Shown here piece by piece: positions 16,898-25,731 of a DNA stretch of 64,000 bases (its first letter is position 1; the number at the start of each line of letters is the position of its first letter). The position numbers were made by a program, and so were the translations under genes. This DNA comes from CAYJLF01 sp964371055 (GTDB lineage: Bacteria; Eisenbacteria; RBG-16-71-46; CAIMUX01): assembly GCA_964371055.1 (NCBI GenBank), contig CAYJLF010000001.1, forward strand, positions 124,001-188,000, given 5' to 3'. Below the pieces are notes generated by a model that worked only from the letters and a program-made list of their open reading frames with translations, ran no database searches and was not told the origin of the DNA.

Positions 16898-17430
16898 TCG
16901 AAACGCCCCGCCTCCGCCTGGTCCCGGCTACGATGGAATTGGCCCGCGCCGAACTCCAGGATCGCTCCCTCTTCGCCCGGCTGTTGGGCGCTTCGGTGCC
17001 TGGCAACTGGCCCCCGGTGACCCTGGCTGACGCTCTTCCCCTCTTCCTGAGCTGGTTGGAAGCGGCTCCGGACCGAGTCGGCTGGTTCTCCTGGTATGCC
17101 CTGGCGGCCGTCGGGGATGCCGATGCGGCGGTCTTAGTCGCGAGCGGCGGGTTCCTGGGACCGCCGGATGAAGGGGTGGTCGAGATCGGGTACTCGGTCC
17201 TCGACCAGTTCCAGGGCCGGGGATACGCCACGGAGCTCGTGGATGCCCTGACTCGCTGGGCGTTCGCGCAGCCGGGAGTCACGCGCATCGTCGCCCGGAC
17301 GGAGGAAGCCAACCCCGCCTCGATGCGCGTCCTTCAGAAGGCGCGGTTCGTGTGCGTCGGGCCGGCGACGGAGCCGGGTGGTGTGCGGTATGAGCGGACG
17401 GACACCGCACCACGCCGAGAGAGGCCATGA
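16894..17430 (+). CDS. GNAT family N-acetyltransferase
   Basis: A 178-residue acetyltransferase of the RimJ/RimL type. It begins IETPRLRLVPAT and has VEIGYSVLDQFQGRGYATE, with the acetyl-CoA pyrophosphate loop QGRGYA, followed by VARTEEANPASMRVLQKARF. The substrate is unknown; protein N-termini or small metabolites are both possible. The start overlaps the DUF1801 stop and the end overlaps the ComB start, both as ATGA, so the three genes form a coupled unit. Confidence 0.88.
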   Translation: MIETPRLRLVPATMELARAELQDRSLFARLLGASVPGNWPPVTLADALPLFLSWLEAAPDRVGWFSWYALAAVGDADAAVLVASGGFLGPPDEGVVEIGYSVLDQFQGRGYATELVDALTRWAFAQPGVTRIVARTEEANPASMRVLQKARFVCVGPATEPGGVRYERTDTAPRRERP

Positions 17431-18143
17431 TTCCCGATCAGAGCGGGTACGAGATCCGCTGCGAGTGGGGCGAGCACGGCGTCGCGGCGCTGGCGCCGGT
17501 CTGCGACGCCATCATCATCGTGGACGTCCTTTCCTTCTCCACCGCCGTCACAATCGCCGTGGCCCGGGGCGCCACGGTCTTTCCGCACCGATGGAGGGAT
17601 GACACCGCCGCCGCGTTCGCGCGCTCGCTAAACGCGGAACTGGCGGGTCCCCGGGGCCGAGCCGCCTACTCCCTCGCTCCGCATGCGCTCCGGTCGATCC
17701 CCGCCGGTACGCGCCTGGTCCTTCCCTCGCCGAACGGCGCCACGCTGGCTCTGGCCGCCGGAACGACGCCCCTCTTCGCCGGCAGCCTCCGCAATGCCCG
17801 GGCGGTGGCGCTTGCCGCCCGGCGATGCGGGCCGACGGTCGGGGTGGTCCCGGCCGGCGAGCGGTGGCCTCACCGTGGGGCCCTGCGGCCCGCGCTCGAG
17901 GATCTCCTTGGCGCTGGTGCCATCCTGCAGCATTTCGACGGGACCCCGTCGCCCGAGGCACGCGCGGCGGTGGCGGCCCTCCGCGAGATGGGCGAGGATC
18001 TCATGGGGGTGCTGGCCGGGTGCGCATCCGGACGCGAGCTCCGAGGGCGGGGTTTCGCCGAGGATGTCGCACTCGCCGCGGAGCTCGACGTCGAGGCGTG
18101 CGCCCCGCGGCTGTCGGAAGGCGCCTTCAGGCCGGAAACGTGA
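17427..18143 (+). CDS. ComB-like 2-phosphosulfolactate phosphatase family protein
   Basis: A 238-residue protein matching the ComB family: IIIVDVLSFSTAVTIA, LVLPSPNGATLAL, GERWPHRGALRPALEDLLGAGAI and FAEDVALAAELD. In methanogens ComB dephosphorylates 2-phosphosulfolactate in coenzyme M synthesis. Many bacteria have orphan homologues and no coenzyme M, and no ComA, ComC, ComD or ComE is visible here. The true substrate is therefore open. Sulfolactate production is one option. It is coupled to the GNAT gene by ATGA overlap. Confidence 0.82.
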   Translation: MIPDQSGYEIRCEWGEHGVAALAPVCDAIIIVDVLSFSTAVTIAVARGATVFPHRWRDDTAAAFARSLNAELAGPRGRAAYSLAPHALRSIPAGTRLVLPSPNGATLALAAGTTPLFAGSLRNARAVALAARRCGPTVGVVPAGERWPHRGALRPALEDLLGAGAILQHFDGTPSPEARAAVAALREMGEDLMGVLAGCASGRELRGRGFAEDVALAAELDVEACAPRLSEGAFRPET

Positions 18144-18229
18144 CGCCATCGCGTCATCCACCAGCGAGAGTAGTGCGATGCCGCCCGGGCCCGCGTCGTC
18201 CTATCCCCCGGGGAGCGAGGAGAACGACC

Positions 18230-18901
18230 ATGCCTCTGCTCGATCAGATCAACGACCTCGCGATCCTCGACCTGCCGTCGGTGCTGCACCCGGAAACGCT
18301 GATGCCCGGACATCGGCCCCTCGCCGAGGGGGCCGAGAGCCGCTGCCGGGCGTTGCACGCGGCGGGGATCGGCCGGGGGTCGGACCTGTCGGCGGCGGCC
18401 GTCGATCCCGGTCTGCTGGCTTTGGCCCGAAGCACGAAGGTCCCCGCCGATTGGCTGGAGCGCCTGTGCGGGCTCGTCGAGCACCACCGCTACCGGCCAG
18501 TCTCCCTGGCCAAGGTGCCGGGACTGCCACCGTCCCTGCGCGCGTTTTTGGCTCCGAGCGAGATCCGGCGTTCGGACGCCCTCATCGGAGTTCTCCGGAC
18601 TCCCGCTGACCGGCACAGCCTGGCTTCGGCGGCCGGTGTCGATCCTGCCGCCATCGAGGAGTGCGCGGCGATCCTCGACCTGACGCGGAAGCCCGGCATC
18701 AAGGAGGTGAAGGCACGCCTCTTCCTGGCAGCCGGGCTTCGGTCGCTCCGCCGGCTCGGAAGCCAGGAGCCCCACGCGTTGCGGACACGGCTCGAGGCGA
18801 TGATCGCCGCCTCGGGGATGCCCCGGGCGGTGCCGACCCCCAAGGAGGTTCAGTCGGACGTCGCCTGGGCCCGGATCTATCCGCTCATCATTGAGTTCTG
18901 A
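18230..18901 (+). CDS. DUF4332-like helix-hairpin-helix protein
   Basis: A 223-residue cytoplasmic protein, all-helical by composition, with repeated short hairpin elements (SLAKVPGLPPSLRAFLA, KPGIKEVKARLFLAAGL, RRLGSQEPHALRTRLEAM). It closes with a VPTPKEVQSDVAWARIYPLI segment typical of DUF4332. Helix-hairpin-helix folds often touch DNA non-specifically, but no function is known for this family. AGGAGA precedes the ATG at good spacing. The long open frame before that ATG overlaps comB and is not coding in this frame. It converges with the PAS gene 27 bases away. Confidence 0.72.
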   Translation: MPLLDQINDLAILDLPSVLHPETLMPGHRPLAEGAESRCRALHAAGIGRGSDLSAAAVDPGLLALARSTKVPADWLERLCGLVEHHRYRPVSLAKVPGLPPSLRAFLAPSEIRRSDALIGVLRTPADRHSLASAAGVDPAAIEECAAILDLTRKPGIKEVKARLFLAAGLRSLRRLGSQEPHALRTRLEAMIAASGMPRAVPTPKEVQSDVAWARIYPLIIEF

Positions 18902-18928
18902 CGACCGCACCTCCGCGTCCGGACCGCC

Positions 18929-19291
18929 TCATCGGTCGAAGTGCGGCATCGTCTGCGGGATCGGAATCGAGATCTCGACGAATCCCGCGAACTCTCCGCC
19001 GTGGTACCACGGCATCTGGTGGATCACCTTGTGGACCCCGCTCTTGGTCGTGATCGTGTAGTGATTGGGTGCCTTCGCGGCATAGAGCTCGATCGTCTTC
19101 GTGCGCGCCGGTTCGGGATGGCAGGCAAAGACACTCCGGCCGATCAGCGCGGCGCCCCCGTCCTCGGCAAAGACCCGACAGGCCTCGGCGTTCATCTGAA
19201 GGATCGTTCCCTCGGCGTCGGTCACGGTGATCGCGGCGCGCAACTCGGCCGGCCAGGCCAGAGCTTCACGCGCGGGGGGCGGCGTCGGCAT
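18929..19291 (-). CDS. Stand-alone PAS domain protein
   Basis: A 120-residue protein that is essentially one PAS domain: ITVTDAEGTILQMNAEAC at the start, GRSVFACHPEPARTKTIELY in the middle, and MPWYHGGEFAGFVEISIPIP at the end. It belongs to a compact family of single-PAS proteins, widespread in bacteria, that are sometimes misnamed diguanylate cyclases. No output domain is present. The CHPEPAR segment is highly typical and might hold a ligand or cofactor. The ATG at 19291 is preceded by GGAAGGAGT. A TTG further upstream is also in frame. The partner protein is unknown. Confidence 0.85.
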   Translation of the reverse strand: MPTPPPAREALAWPAELRAAITVTDAEGTILQMNAEACRVFAEDGGAALIGRSVFACHPEPARTKTIELYAAKAPNHYTITTKSGVHKVIHQMPWYHGGEFAGFVEISIPIPQTMPHFDR

Positions 19292-19625
19292 CGATGACTC
19301 CTTCCGTCGACCGGCTCGGGGACCACACCCTGGCATCGGCCGGACGGGGATCAAGATAGCGAACCGGGCGACGCCTGCCCATCGGGATCAAAGGATGCGG
19401 CCGCCACTCTCATGCGCCGGAAGGTCTCACCATGCGACCCGCTCCTGCTCCCCGGAACGTGACCCGCGGGTTGGCGCCGCGGTGCGCAGTTGACAGATCG
19501 CCGACGGCGCTTGAACCTCTCGCCGGTCTCCGTGCTGCGTCTCGATGGGCTCGACCGAGGGGGATCGGCGGCGACGCAACGAACGAGGGCGGACGGGCCT
19601 CTCCCGACCCCCTGAGGAGTAACCG
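19292..19625. promoter_or_regulatory. Divergent intergenic region between PAS and acyl-CoA synthetase genes
   Basis: A 334-base gap with no convincing gene. On the minus strand TGGGCA-N17-TATCTT (about 19353-19381) is a plausible promoter for the PAS gene. On the plus strand a perfect -35 TTGACA at 19490-19495 faces the acyl-CoA synthetase gene, but the sequence 17 bases on (GAACCT) is a poor -10. No hairpin or RNA gene was recognised. Confidence 0.4.
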
Positions 19626-21107
19626 ATGCATCTTCTCCAGCCGATGCTCCAGAACCTGATCGCCCGGCCCTGGCGGATCTGCGTGGTGGACGACCAGCGC
19701 GCCTGGCGTGGATACGAAATCTACGTGGCGGCCCTGCACGTCGCGCGGGCGATCGAGCGGACGACGTCGCGCCCCCACATCGGGTTCTTGCTGCCCACCT
19801 CCGGCCTGACTCCCCTGACCGTGCTGGCGACCTGGATGCTGGGCCGGACGATCGTGCCGATCAACTACCTCCTTCCGCCGGCGGAACGCGACCACGTCAT
19901 CGACGACGCGGAGATCGACGGAATCGTCACGGTGACCCCGATGCTCGAACGCTTCGGCGAACTTCCCTCGCGCGTGCATCCGATCCTCCTCGACCGGATC
20001 TCGTTCCGGGGCCTCCCGCCGCTCCGGCGAGCCGTGCGCCGTTCCGACGATCACCTGGCCGCGCTTCTCTACACCTCCGGCACCTCGGGGCGGCCCAAGG
20101 GGGTGATGCTCACCGCCGGCAACCTCGAAGCCAATCTCAACCAGTGCGTCGAGTGGGCCAGTCTGCCCCGCGGCACCGTCTTCCTCGGCGTCCTGCCGCA
20201 GTTCCATTGCTTCGGCCTGACGGTGTTGACCCTCCTGCCGCTCTGGCTGGGCGGCCGGGCGATCTACACTGCGGCCTTCGTGCCACGCAAGGTGCTGGAG
20301 CTCCTGCACGCACACCGGCCACAGATCGTCCTCGCCATTCCCTCGATGCTGAACAGCCTGTTGCAGGCGAAGGGCGCCACCCGCGAGCACTTCTCATCCA
20401 TCGAGTATCTCGTCTCGGGCGGCGAACCGCTGCCCCGGCACATCTTCGAGGGATTCCAGGAACGATTCGGGGTCACGCTGAACGAGGGATACGGGCTCAC
20501 CGAAACCTCGCCCGTCGCCAACTGGTGCCGCCCGCGGGATCACAAGCGGTCCTCCGTCGGACCGCCGCTGCCGGGAGTGGAGGAGAAGATCGTCTCCCTC
20601 GACGGATCGCGGCTGGGCGTGAACCAGGAGGGGGAGGTGCGCATCAAGGGGCCCAACCTGATGAAGGGATACTACAAGCTGGAGGCCGAGGGGGCCGCCG
20701 CCATCGATGAGGAGGGCTACTTCCGCACGGGAGACATCGGGCGCATCGATGCCGACGGCCATCTCTTCATCACCGGGCGTCTGAAAGAGATGATCGTGGT
20801 CGGGGGCGAGAATGTTTTCCCTCGCAGCATCGAGGAGATCCTCGACCGGCACCCGGCCGTCGGATCCTCAGCGGTCATCGGCGCTCCGGACGCGAGCCGC
20901 GGCGAAGTCCCGATCGCCTTCGTGGAGATCCTCTCCGGGGCGACGTTCAACGAGGCGGAGCTGCGGGATCACTGCCGCCGGCACCTCGCTCCCTATCAGG
21001 TCCCGCGACGGGTCGTCCGCCTGGAAACGCTCCCGCGCAGTCCGACCGGCAAGATCCGCCGTCGCGACCTGCGCGTGCTCCTTGACGGGCAGGATCAGGC
21101 GACATGA
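19626..21107 (+). CDS. AMP-forming acyl-CoA synthetase (ANL superfamily ligase)
   Basis: A 493-residue adenylating enzyme with all core motifs: the P-loop-like YTSGTSGRPKGVMLT, NEGYGLTETSP, the hinge region YFRTGDIGRIDADG, GRLKEMIVVGGENVFP and the C-terminal lysine motif SPTGKIRRRDL. It activates a carboxylic acid as acyl-AMP and then transfers it, most likely to CoA. A medium- or long-chain fatty acid is the best guess. GAGGAG lies seven bases before the ATG. It overlaps the following hydrolase gene by ATGA, suggesting a shared role in lipid salvage or turnover. Confidence 0.88.
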   Translation: MHLLQPMLQNLIARPWRICVVDDQRAWRGYEIYVAALHVARAIERTTSRPHIGFLLPTSGLTPLTVLATWMLGRTIVPINYLLPPAERDHVIDDAEIDGIVTVTPMLERFGELPSRVHPILLDRISFRGLPPLRRAVRRSDDHLAALLYTSGTSGRPKGVMLTAGNLEANLNQCVEWASLPRGTVFLGVLPQFHCFGLTVLTLLPLWLGGRAIYTAAFVPRKVLELLHAHRPQIVLAIPSMLNSLLQAKGATREHFSSIEYLVSGGEPLPRHIFEGFQERFGVTLNEGYGLTETSPVANWCRPRDHKRSSVGPPLPGVEEKIVSLDGSRLGVNQEGEVRIKGPNLMKGYYKLEAEGAAAIDEEGYFRTGDIGRIDADGHLFITGRLKEMIVVGGENVFPRSIEEILDRHPAVGSSAVIGAPDASRGEVPIAFVEILSGATFNEAELRDHCRRHLAPYQVPRRVVRLETLPRSPTGKIRRRDLRVLLDGQDQAT

Positions 21108-22228
21108 GAGTCGGAAGCTTGGTCTTCTTCGCTCTCGCGGTGTTCTGCTCGGTCGCCCGGGGGGTCGGCGAAGAGGGTTACGACGCGATCATGCGCACGG
21201 AGGTCCTGCCCTTCGCCGAGAGCGGCCGGGCCGGTTCGTTCGTGGGAGAGGCCGGGATCGAGATCGCGTACCTCATCCACGAGGCGGAGAGGGAGCGCGG
21301 CGCCCTCGTGATCTTGCCGGGCAAGTCCGAGTCGTTCCTCAAGTATGCGGAAGTGGCCTACGACCTCCGTGGGGCCGGGTATTCGCTCTACCTGATGGAC
21401 CATCGGGGCACGGGGCTGTCCGGGGAACTGCTGCGCGACGCCCCGGGCCGGACGCACGTCGAGCGCTTCGACGACTACATCCGGGACCTCGATCGCTTCG
21501 TGGGAGAGGTCGTCAACGCCCGTCCCCACACCCGGCGCATCCTCCTCGCCCACTCGATGGGCGGCGCGATCGCGCTGCTCTACCTGGAGAGTCGCCCTGG
21601 TGTGTTCGACGGCGCGATTCTCTGCGCCCCGATGCTCCGGATCATCACGGATCCGGTTCCGGAAGCGCTGGCGCGCGCGATGAGCGCGGCGGCCGTCAAA
21701 GTCGGCCTGGGCTCGCGCTACTGTCCCGGGCGTGGTCCGTACGCCCGCGAGGCGTTCGAGGAAAACATCTTCACCCGAAGCCGGGTGCGCTGGTCCCGCT
21801 GGGAGGAAGCCCTCATCCCGTCGCACTCGTTCACCGGACTGGGGGGGCCGACGCTCGGCTGGCTGCGGGCGAGCATGGCCGCCGGGGAGAAGGCCCGGCG
21901 TGACGCCGGGCGGGTGGGCGTGCCGGTGCTCCTCCTGCAGGCCGGCGACGACGGCCTGGTGAGAAACGATCCGCAGGACGAAGCCTGCCGCCGCATGGCC
22001 CGCTGCGAGATGTGCCGGTTCCCCGGCGCACGGCACGAGATCCTGATGGAGCGCGACGCCATCCGGACCGGGGCGATCGATCGGATCCTCGAGTTCCTCG
22101 AGCGGATCGCCCCCGGCCCGGACGCGAGCGGCGCGGCGACGGAATCACCGCAGACAGAGGATCCGCTGCGTCTGCCTCGACCTCCCGGCCGCGAGCCGGC
22201 AGAAGTACTGGCCCGACGCCACGGGTGA
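21104..22228 (+). CDS. Alpha/beta hydrolase (lysophospholipase/monoacylglycerol lipase-like), exported
   Basis: A 374-residue protein with an N-terminal signal-like stretch (MRVGSLVFFALAVFCSVARG) and a complete alpha/beta hydrolase core. It has the nucleophile elbow AHSMGG (S151), an acid in LLQAGDDGLV and a histidine in PGARHEIL, plus MDHRGTGLSGELL. The long N-terminal part resembles PldB-type lysophospholipases. The recognisable fold ends near residue 340. The last 30 residues or so (Pro/Arg-rich) lie in an 84-base overlap with the opposite-strand protease gene and may be dispensable. It is translationally coupled to the acyl-CoA synthetase, so freed fatty acid could be re-activated by the partner. 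Confidence 0.83.
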   Translation: MRVGSLVFFALAVFCSVARGVGEEGYDAIMRTEVLPFAESGRAGSFVGEAGIEIAYLIHEAERERGALVILPGKSESFLKYAEVAYDLRGAGYSLYLMDHRGTGLSGELLRDAPGRTHVERFDDYIRDLDRFVGEVVNARPHTRRILLAHSMGGAIALLYLESRPGVFDGAILCAPMLRIITDPVPEALARAMSAAAVKVGLGSRYCPGRGPYAREAFEENIFTRSRVRWSRWEEALIPSHSFTGLGGPTLGWLRASMAAGEKARRDAGRVGVPVLLLQAGDDGLVRNDPQDEACRRMARCEMCRFPGARHEILMERDAIRTGAIDRILEFLERIAPGPDASGAATESPQTEDPLRLPRPPGREPAEVLARRHG

Positions 22229-25200
22229 ACCGGCGTCGTTACGCAGGTCCCAGAGCACCGCGTGCGGCCCCGCGGGGCAGATCGATCGGTCCATCAGCCG
22301 CCGCACCACGCGTCCCTGCACGTCGAAGAGCGTGAGCCGGAGCCGGCTCTCGCCGGCAATCGCCCCGGCGAGGTGGAACCGGATGAGGGTGGCCGCGCGG
22401 CAGGGATTCGGCGCGACCGCCTCGAGTCGGAACCCGCCGGCCGGGTCCGCGGGTTCGTCGACGCCCGCACTGGCGGGCTCCATTCGGCAGACGTTCGAAT
22501 AGCCCGACCAGTTCGAGGCATCGTCGCTGGTCCGCAGCATCAGGTAGTAGGTCGAGTCGGCCGAGAGTCCCGGGATCTCGCACGAGTCGGGCAGGCCGGC
22601 CAGAGACGGGAGAGGCTCGTCCGCCGCCCGCCGGGCGGCATTCCACCAGGACGCGCTATCGGCGCCGACGGGGAGGGCCGCATAGCGCAGATCGTAGAGC
22701 GAAGCCCGGCCCATCTCTCCGTCGTCCCCCGGCGCGGTCCAGCGCATCGAGCCGACCGCGCGCACCGCGGCCGTGCCGGCCAGGTCGCGGACCCGGGCCG
22801 GCGGAGTCGCGTCGGCGGCGGAGTTGTCGAAGCGGTAGATCGCCCCCGCCGACACGGCGAGATCCAGGTCATGGTCCCGATCGAAGTCCGCCGTCACCAT
22901 CCGGTAGGCGTTCCAGACGGCGTGTTCCGCCCAGTTCCCGAACGATCCACTGCCATCGTTTTTCCAGACCCGCACCCCGGCCCCGCTGGCGGTCCGGCCG
23001 TGCGCGAGGTCGATGTCGCCGTCGCCGTCCCAGTCGCCGCAGACCACGGCATGTGCCCAGGTGCCTCCCTGGTTGAGGTCCTGCGCCTGGACGATGGCCC
23101 CATCGCCACCATTGCGGAGCACCTTCATGGTCGTGGTCCAGACCGATCCCACCGCAAAGTCGATGTCGCCATCCCCGTCGAAGTCGTTCGCCGCCACCCC
23201 CCAGGGACCGTCCGGCAGAGCGACCGGATACGATGACGTGAACTGCCCGTAACTGTCGTTCCGAAAGTAGACCAGGCTGTCGCCCGGCTGGCCGTAGTCG
23301 GTGCTGCGGATGCCGACGAGGTCGGTGTCGCCGTCGGCGTCGATGTCCGCCGCGATCTGCGCCACCATCGTGCAGGGGGTCGTATTGAACTGCTGCTGAG
23401 ACTGTTGGAAGGTCCCGGCGCCATTGTTCCGGAGGAGGCTGATGTAGTGCTGCAGGCCGTTCGCTCCGGTGGTGCAAACGAGGTCGATATCCCCGTCGCC
23501 ATCGAAGTCGGCGCTCAACAGGCTGGCGGGATAGGAGCCGGAGTAGTAGTACACCGGGGCCGAGAACGTGCCGGTCCCCTGATTCAGGTAGACGCCGATA
23601 GCGGTGTTGTATCCTCCGCTGCCCTGGTTGGCCACGGCCAGGTCCAGGTCCCCGTCCAAGTCGAAATCCCCGCTGGCAATCGAACGCGGATCCAGTCCCG
23701 TCGGGTAGATCACCGGGGTGAGGAACTGCCCCGCCCCGTTGTTCAGGATCACGTAGAGACGGTCGTTGGGGGTATAGCATGTGGCTGCGAGATCGGGCCA
23801 GCCGTCGTGGTTCCAGTCCCCCGCCAGGACGAAGTCGGCGTCTGCCGCCGTCACAGTCGTCCCCGCAACGAAGGTGCCGGGCGTCGGATTGCCGATCGCC
23901 ACGGTGAAGGGGCGAGTTTCGGGATAGACCGGAATCGCGTCGGCAGAGGTGATCGCTTTGGTGATGATCACGGTCGCCGCCTCGCCGTCCATCAGATCGG
24001 ACGATCCCCAGAGGGAGAAGGTGCGGGTCGATGCGTCATAGGACGACTGCGTCCCGTACCGGCCGGAACAGTGGCCGAAAGCCCGGACGGTCATCGCGGT
24101 GGGCGCGGCGGAGAGGTCGCGGTCGAAGCGCAGTGTGACCCTCTGGTTCTGCGGCACGGCCAGCTCGTGGCGAGCGGGATCGGCCGTGAGCAGGCTGGGG
24201 CGGAGAGCGAGCGAGCCGTCGCCCAGGACCGTCATCCCGTAGAACCAGCGGACATCGTCCTGGTCGTAGGGAGCCTGGGCCGCGAACCAGTCACGGAAGG
24301 CGGTCCCCAGGCTCCTGGCCGCGCCGAGCGCGCTGTAGAACGAGGCGTAGTCCCACATCCCTCCGACCTTCGTGGTTCCGACCGCGCCGAGCCCGGTGGT
24401 GGCCGCGTGGATGTACCAGCCGCCGATGTAGTCGGTCTCGACGAAGCGGCAGGCCGAGCAGGTGTAGAGGCTGTAGAACACCGCGACCGGATCGCGCGCC
24501 TTGACGTCGGCGCTGGTCACGACGGCGTAGTTGCCGCCATCCATCTCCCACTGATCGTTGACCTTGAAGAAGTGCTGGGTCGGTGTGGCATGGAGCATGA
24601 CGTGCATGAACTCATGCCCCTGCGTGAGACGCAGGTCGCGGTAGTCGTTGCGGCAGGTCACGGCCTTGTCCTGGATCAGCATCCGGGCGGAGTACGACAG
24701 CGCCCCCGCACTGTCGCAGTACGAGGCCGTGTCGACCCAGTCATCGTCCACGTAGAGGAGCATGCGGTGGCTGGGATGGAGGTCGCCCTGGCGGAAGCTG
24801 TGGTTCTTCGCGATATAGCCGTTGATCAGACCGGCCTCCGTCGAACCGCCGAGGGTAAGACTCGAGGTCGTCAGGCGGCTGACCCAGATCTCCGGAGCGG
24901 TGTCGCCCGCGCCGTCGGTGTGGCGGTCGTAGACTCCGGCCAGGAAGGGAGACGTCGCGTTGAGGTCCTGCCAGCTCCCGTCGAGATCCATGTAGAAGAG
25001 GTCGCAGGGGAAGTTCGTGTACTCGTTGTCGAGCGTGTCAGGATCAGCTCCGTCGAACTCGTAGTCGATCTCGAACCAGGCGATCGGCAGGTCACCGATC
25101 AGGGTCGCGCCGACGATGCCGCTGGTGCCCTGGAGGTAGCCGCGCAGAGCGGACGGCGTCCCGCCGGAACTGGTGGACGTGAGGACCGAGTAGCCCGCGG

Positions 25201-25495
25201 CCTGCAGGTCGCTCGCGAGCGTGGCGACGGCGGTCGCGATCGAGGAATAGAGGGACGCCTCGACCACGAGGACGATCGTTCCGGTCCCGCGCCCTCCGAG
25301 GCGCTCGAGCTCGGTCACCTCGAAGTCCGAGGGTGGTCCGACGCGCGCCATGAACTCGGCGTAGGTGGTGAGCGGCGTCCGCGTCGGGTCGCGAGTCACC
25401 ACGACGTCGCGAGGAACCGCGCCCTCTGCCGGGACGGAGGCCAGGGCGCCGGCGCACAGGCCGAGGATGAGGGGAATAGCTCCGAAGCTTCGCAT
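22145..25495 (-). CDS. Secreted C25 (gingipain)-like protease with VCBS/FG-GAP repeats and FlgD-Ig C-terminal domain
   Basis: A 1116-residue protein. The ATG at 25495 follows CAGGAGGAG and opens a signal peptide (SFGAIPLILGLCAGALASV). Residues 50-420 resemble the caspase-like C25 fold: LIGDLPIAWFE, a histidine region (HEFMHVMLH, residues 294-302), TCSAC (C346, C349) and GAVGTTKVGGMWDYASFY. An Ig-like domain follows, then at least five FG-GAP/VCBS-type repeats (FDLDGDLDLAV, FDGDGDIDLVC, DWDGDGDIDLAH), a fibronectin-like segment and a FlgD-type module (NPCRAATLIRFHL, FDVQGRVVRRL) ending at the C-terminus. It is probably surface-exposed or released. The repeats likely bind calcium. Which residues are catalytic is inferred from the family, not proven. 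Confidence 0.85.
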   Translation of the reverse strand: MRSFGAIPLILGLCAGALASVPAEGAVPRDVVVTRDPTRTPLTTYAEFMARVGPPSDFEVTELERLGGRGTGTIVLVVEASLYSSIATAVATLASDLQAAGYSVLTSTSSGGTPSALRGYLQGTSGIVGATLIGDLPIAWFEIDYEFDGADPDTLDNEYTNFPCDLFYMDLDGSWQDLNATSPFLAGVYDRHTDGAGDTAPEIWVSRLTTSSLTLGGSTEAGLINGYIAKNHSFRQGDLHPSHRMLLYVDDDWVDTASYCDSAGALSYSARMLIQDKAVTCRNDYRDLRLTQGHEFMHVMLHATPTQHFFKVNDQWEMDGGNYAVVTSADVKARDPVAVFYSLYTCSACRFVETDYIGGWYIHAATTGLGAVGTTKVGGMWDYASFYSALGAARSLGTAFRDWFAAQAPYDQDDVRWFYGMTVLGDGSLALRPSLLTADPARHELAVPQNQRVTLRFDRDLSAAPTAMTVRAFGHCSGRYGTQSSYDASTRTFSLWGSSDLMDGEAATVIITKAITSADAIPVYPETRPFTVAIGNPTPGTFVAGTTVTAADADFVLAGDWNHDGWPDLAATCYTPNDRLYVILNNGAGQFLTPVIYPTGLDPRSIASGDFDLDGDLDLAVANQGSGGYNTAIGVYLNQGTGTFSAPVYYYSGSYPASLLSADFDGDGDIDLVCTTGANGLQHYISLLRNNGAGTFQQSQQQFNTTPCTMVAQIAADIDADGDTDLVGIRSTDYGQPGDSLVYFRNDSYGQFTSSYPVALPDGPWGVAANDFDGDGDIDFAVGSVWTTTMKVLRNGGDGAIVQAQDLNQGGTWAHAVVCGDWDGDGDIDLAHGRTASGAGVRVWKNDGSGSFGNWAEHAVWNAYRMVTADFDRDHDLDLAVSAGAIYRFDNSAADATPPARVRDLAGTAAVRAVGSMRWTAPGDDGEMGRASLYDLRYAALPVGADSASWWNAARRAADEPLPSLAGLPDSCEIPGLSADSTYYLMLRTSDDASNWSGYSNVCRMEPASAGVDEPADPAGGFRLEAVAPNPCRAATLIRFHLAGAIAGESRLRLTLFDVQGRVVRRLMDRSICPAGPHAVLWDLRNDAGSPVASGQYFCRLAAGRSRQTQRILCLR

Positions 25496-25731
25496 GGCAG
25501 GCTCCTCCTGGTGATCCCGGTCGAGACGCAGGGAGTGAGGGGCCGGACGGACAAGCGATGCATCGCAAAGGCCCCACTCTGCCGCACCCATCACATTGGT
25601 CGTCGAAGCCGGATCGGGATCGAAAAAACGTTCGCCGCCTTCACTTCAATGATACGCCCGTCGGCCCCGCCCGGAACGCGGAACCTGTAACTCCATGAAC
25701 AACAGCACATTCGACTATGGTCTGTCGGGAC
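25496..25731 (-). promoter_or_regulatory. Intergenic leader of the C25-like protease gene
   Basis: A 236-base gap between the glycosyltransferase stop and the protease start. On the minus strand a good -10 (TATCAT, near 25647-25652) lies about 150 bases before the ATG, with only a weak -35. Downstream of it is a T6 run (CGTTTTTTCG, near 25620) that could act as a weak terminator or simply be AT-rich leader. No gene is visible. Confidence 0.3.

Noticed and set aside
23405..25690. A 761-codon plus-strand open frame opposite the C25-like protease
   Set aside because: Its repeated Val-Asp-Val-Ala-Ile-Pro pattern is the antisense reading of the VCBS repeats, not a real protein.
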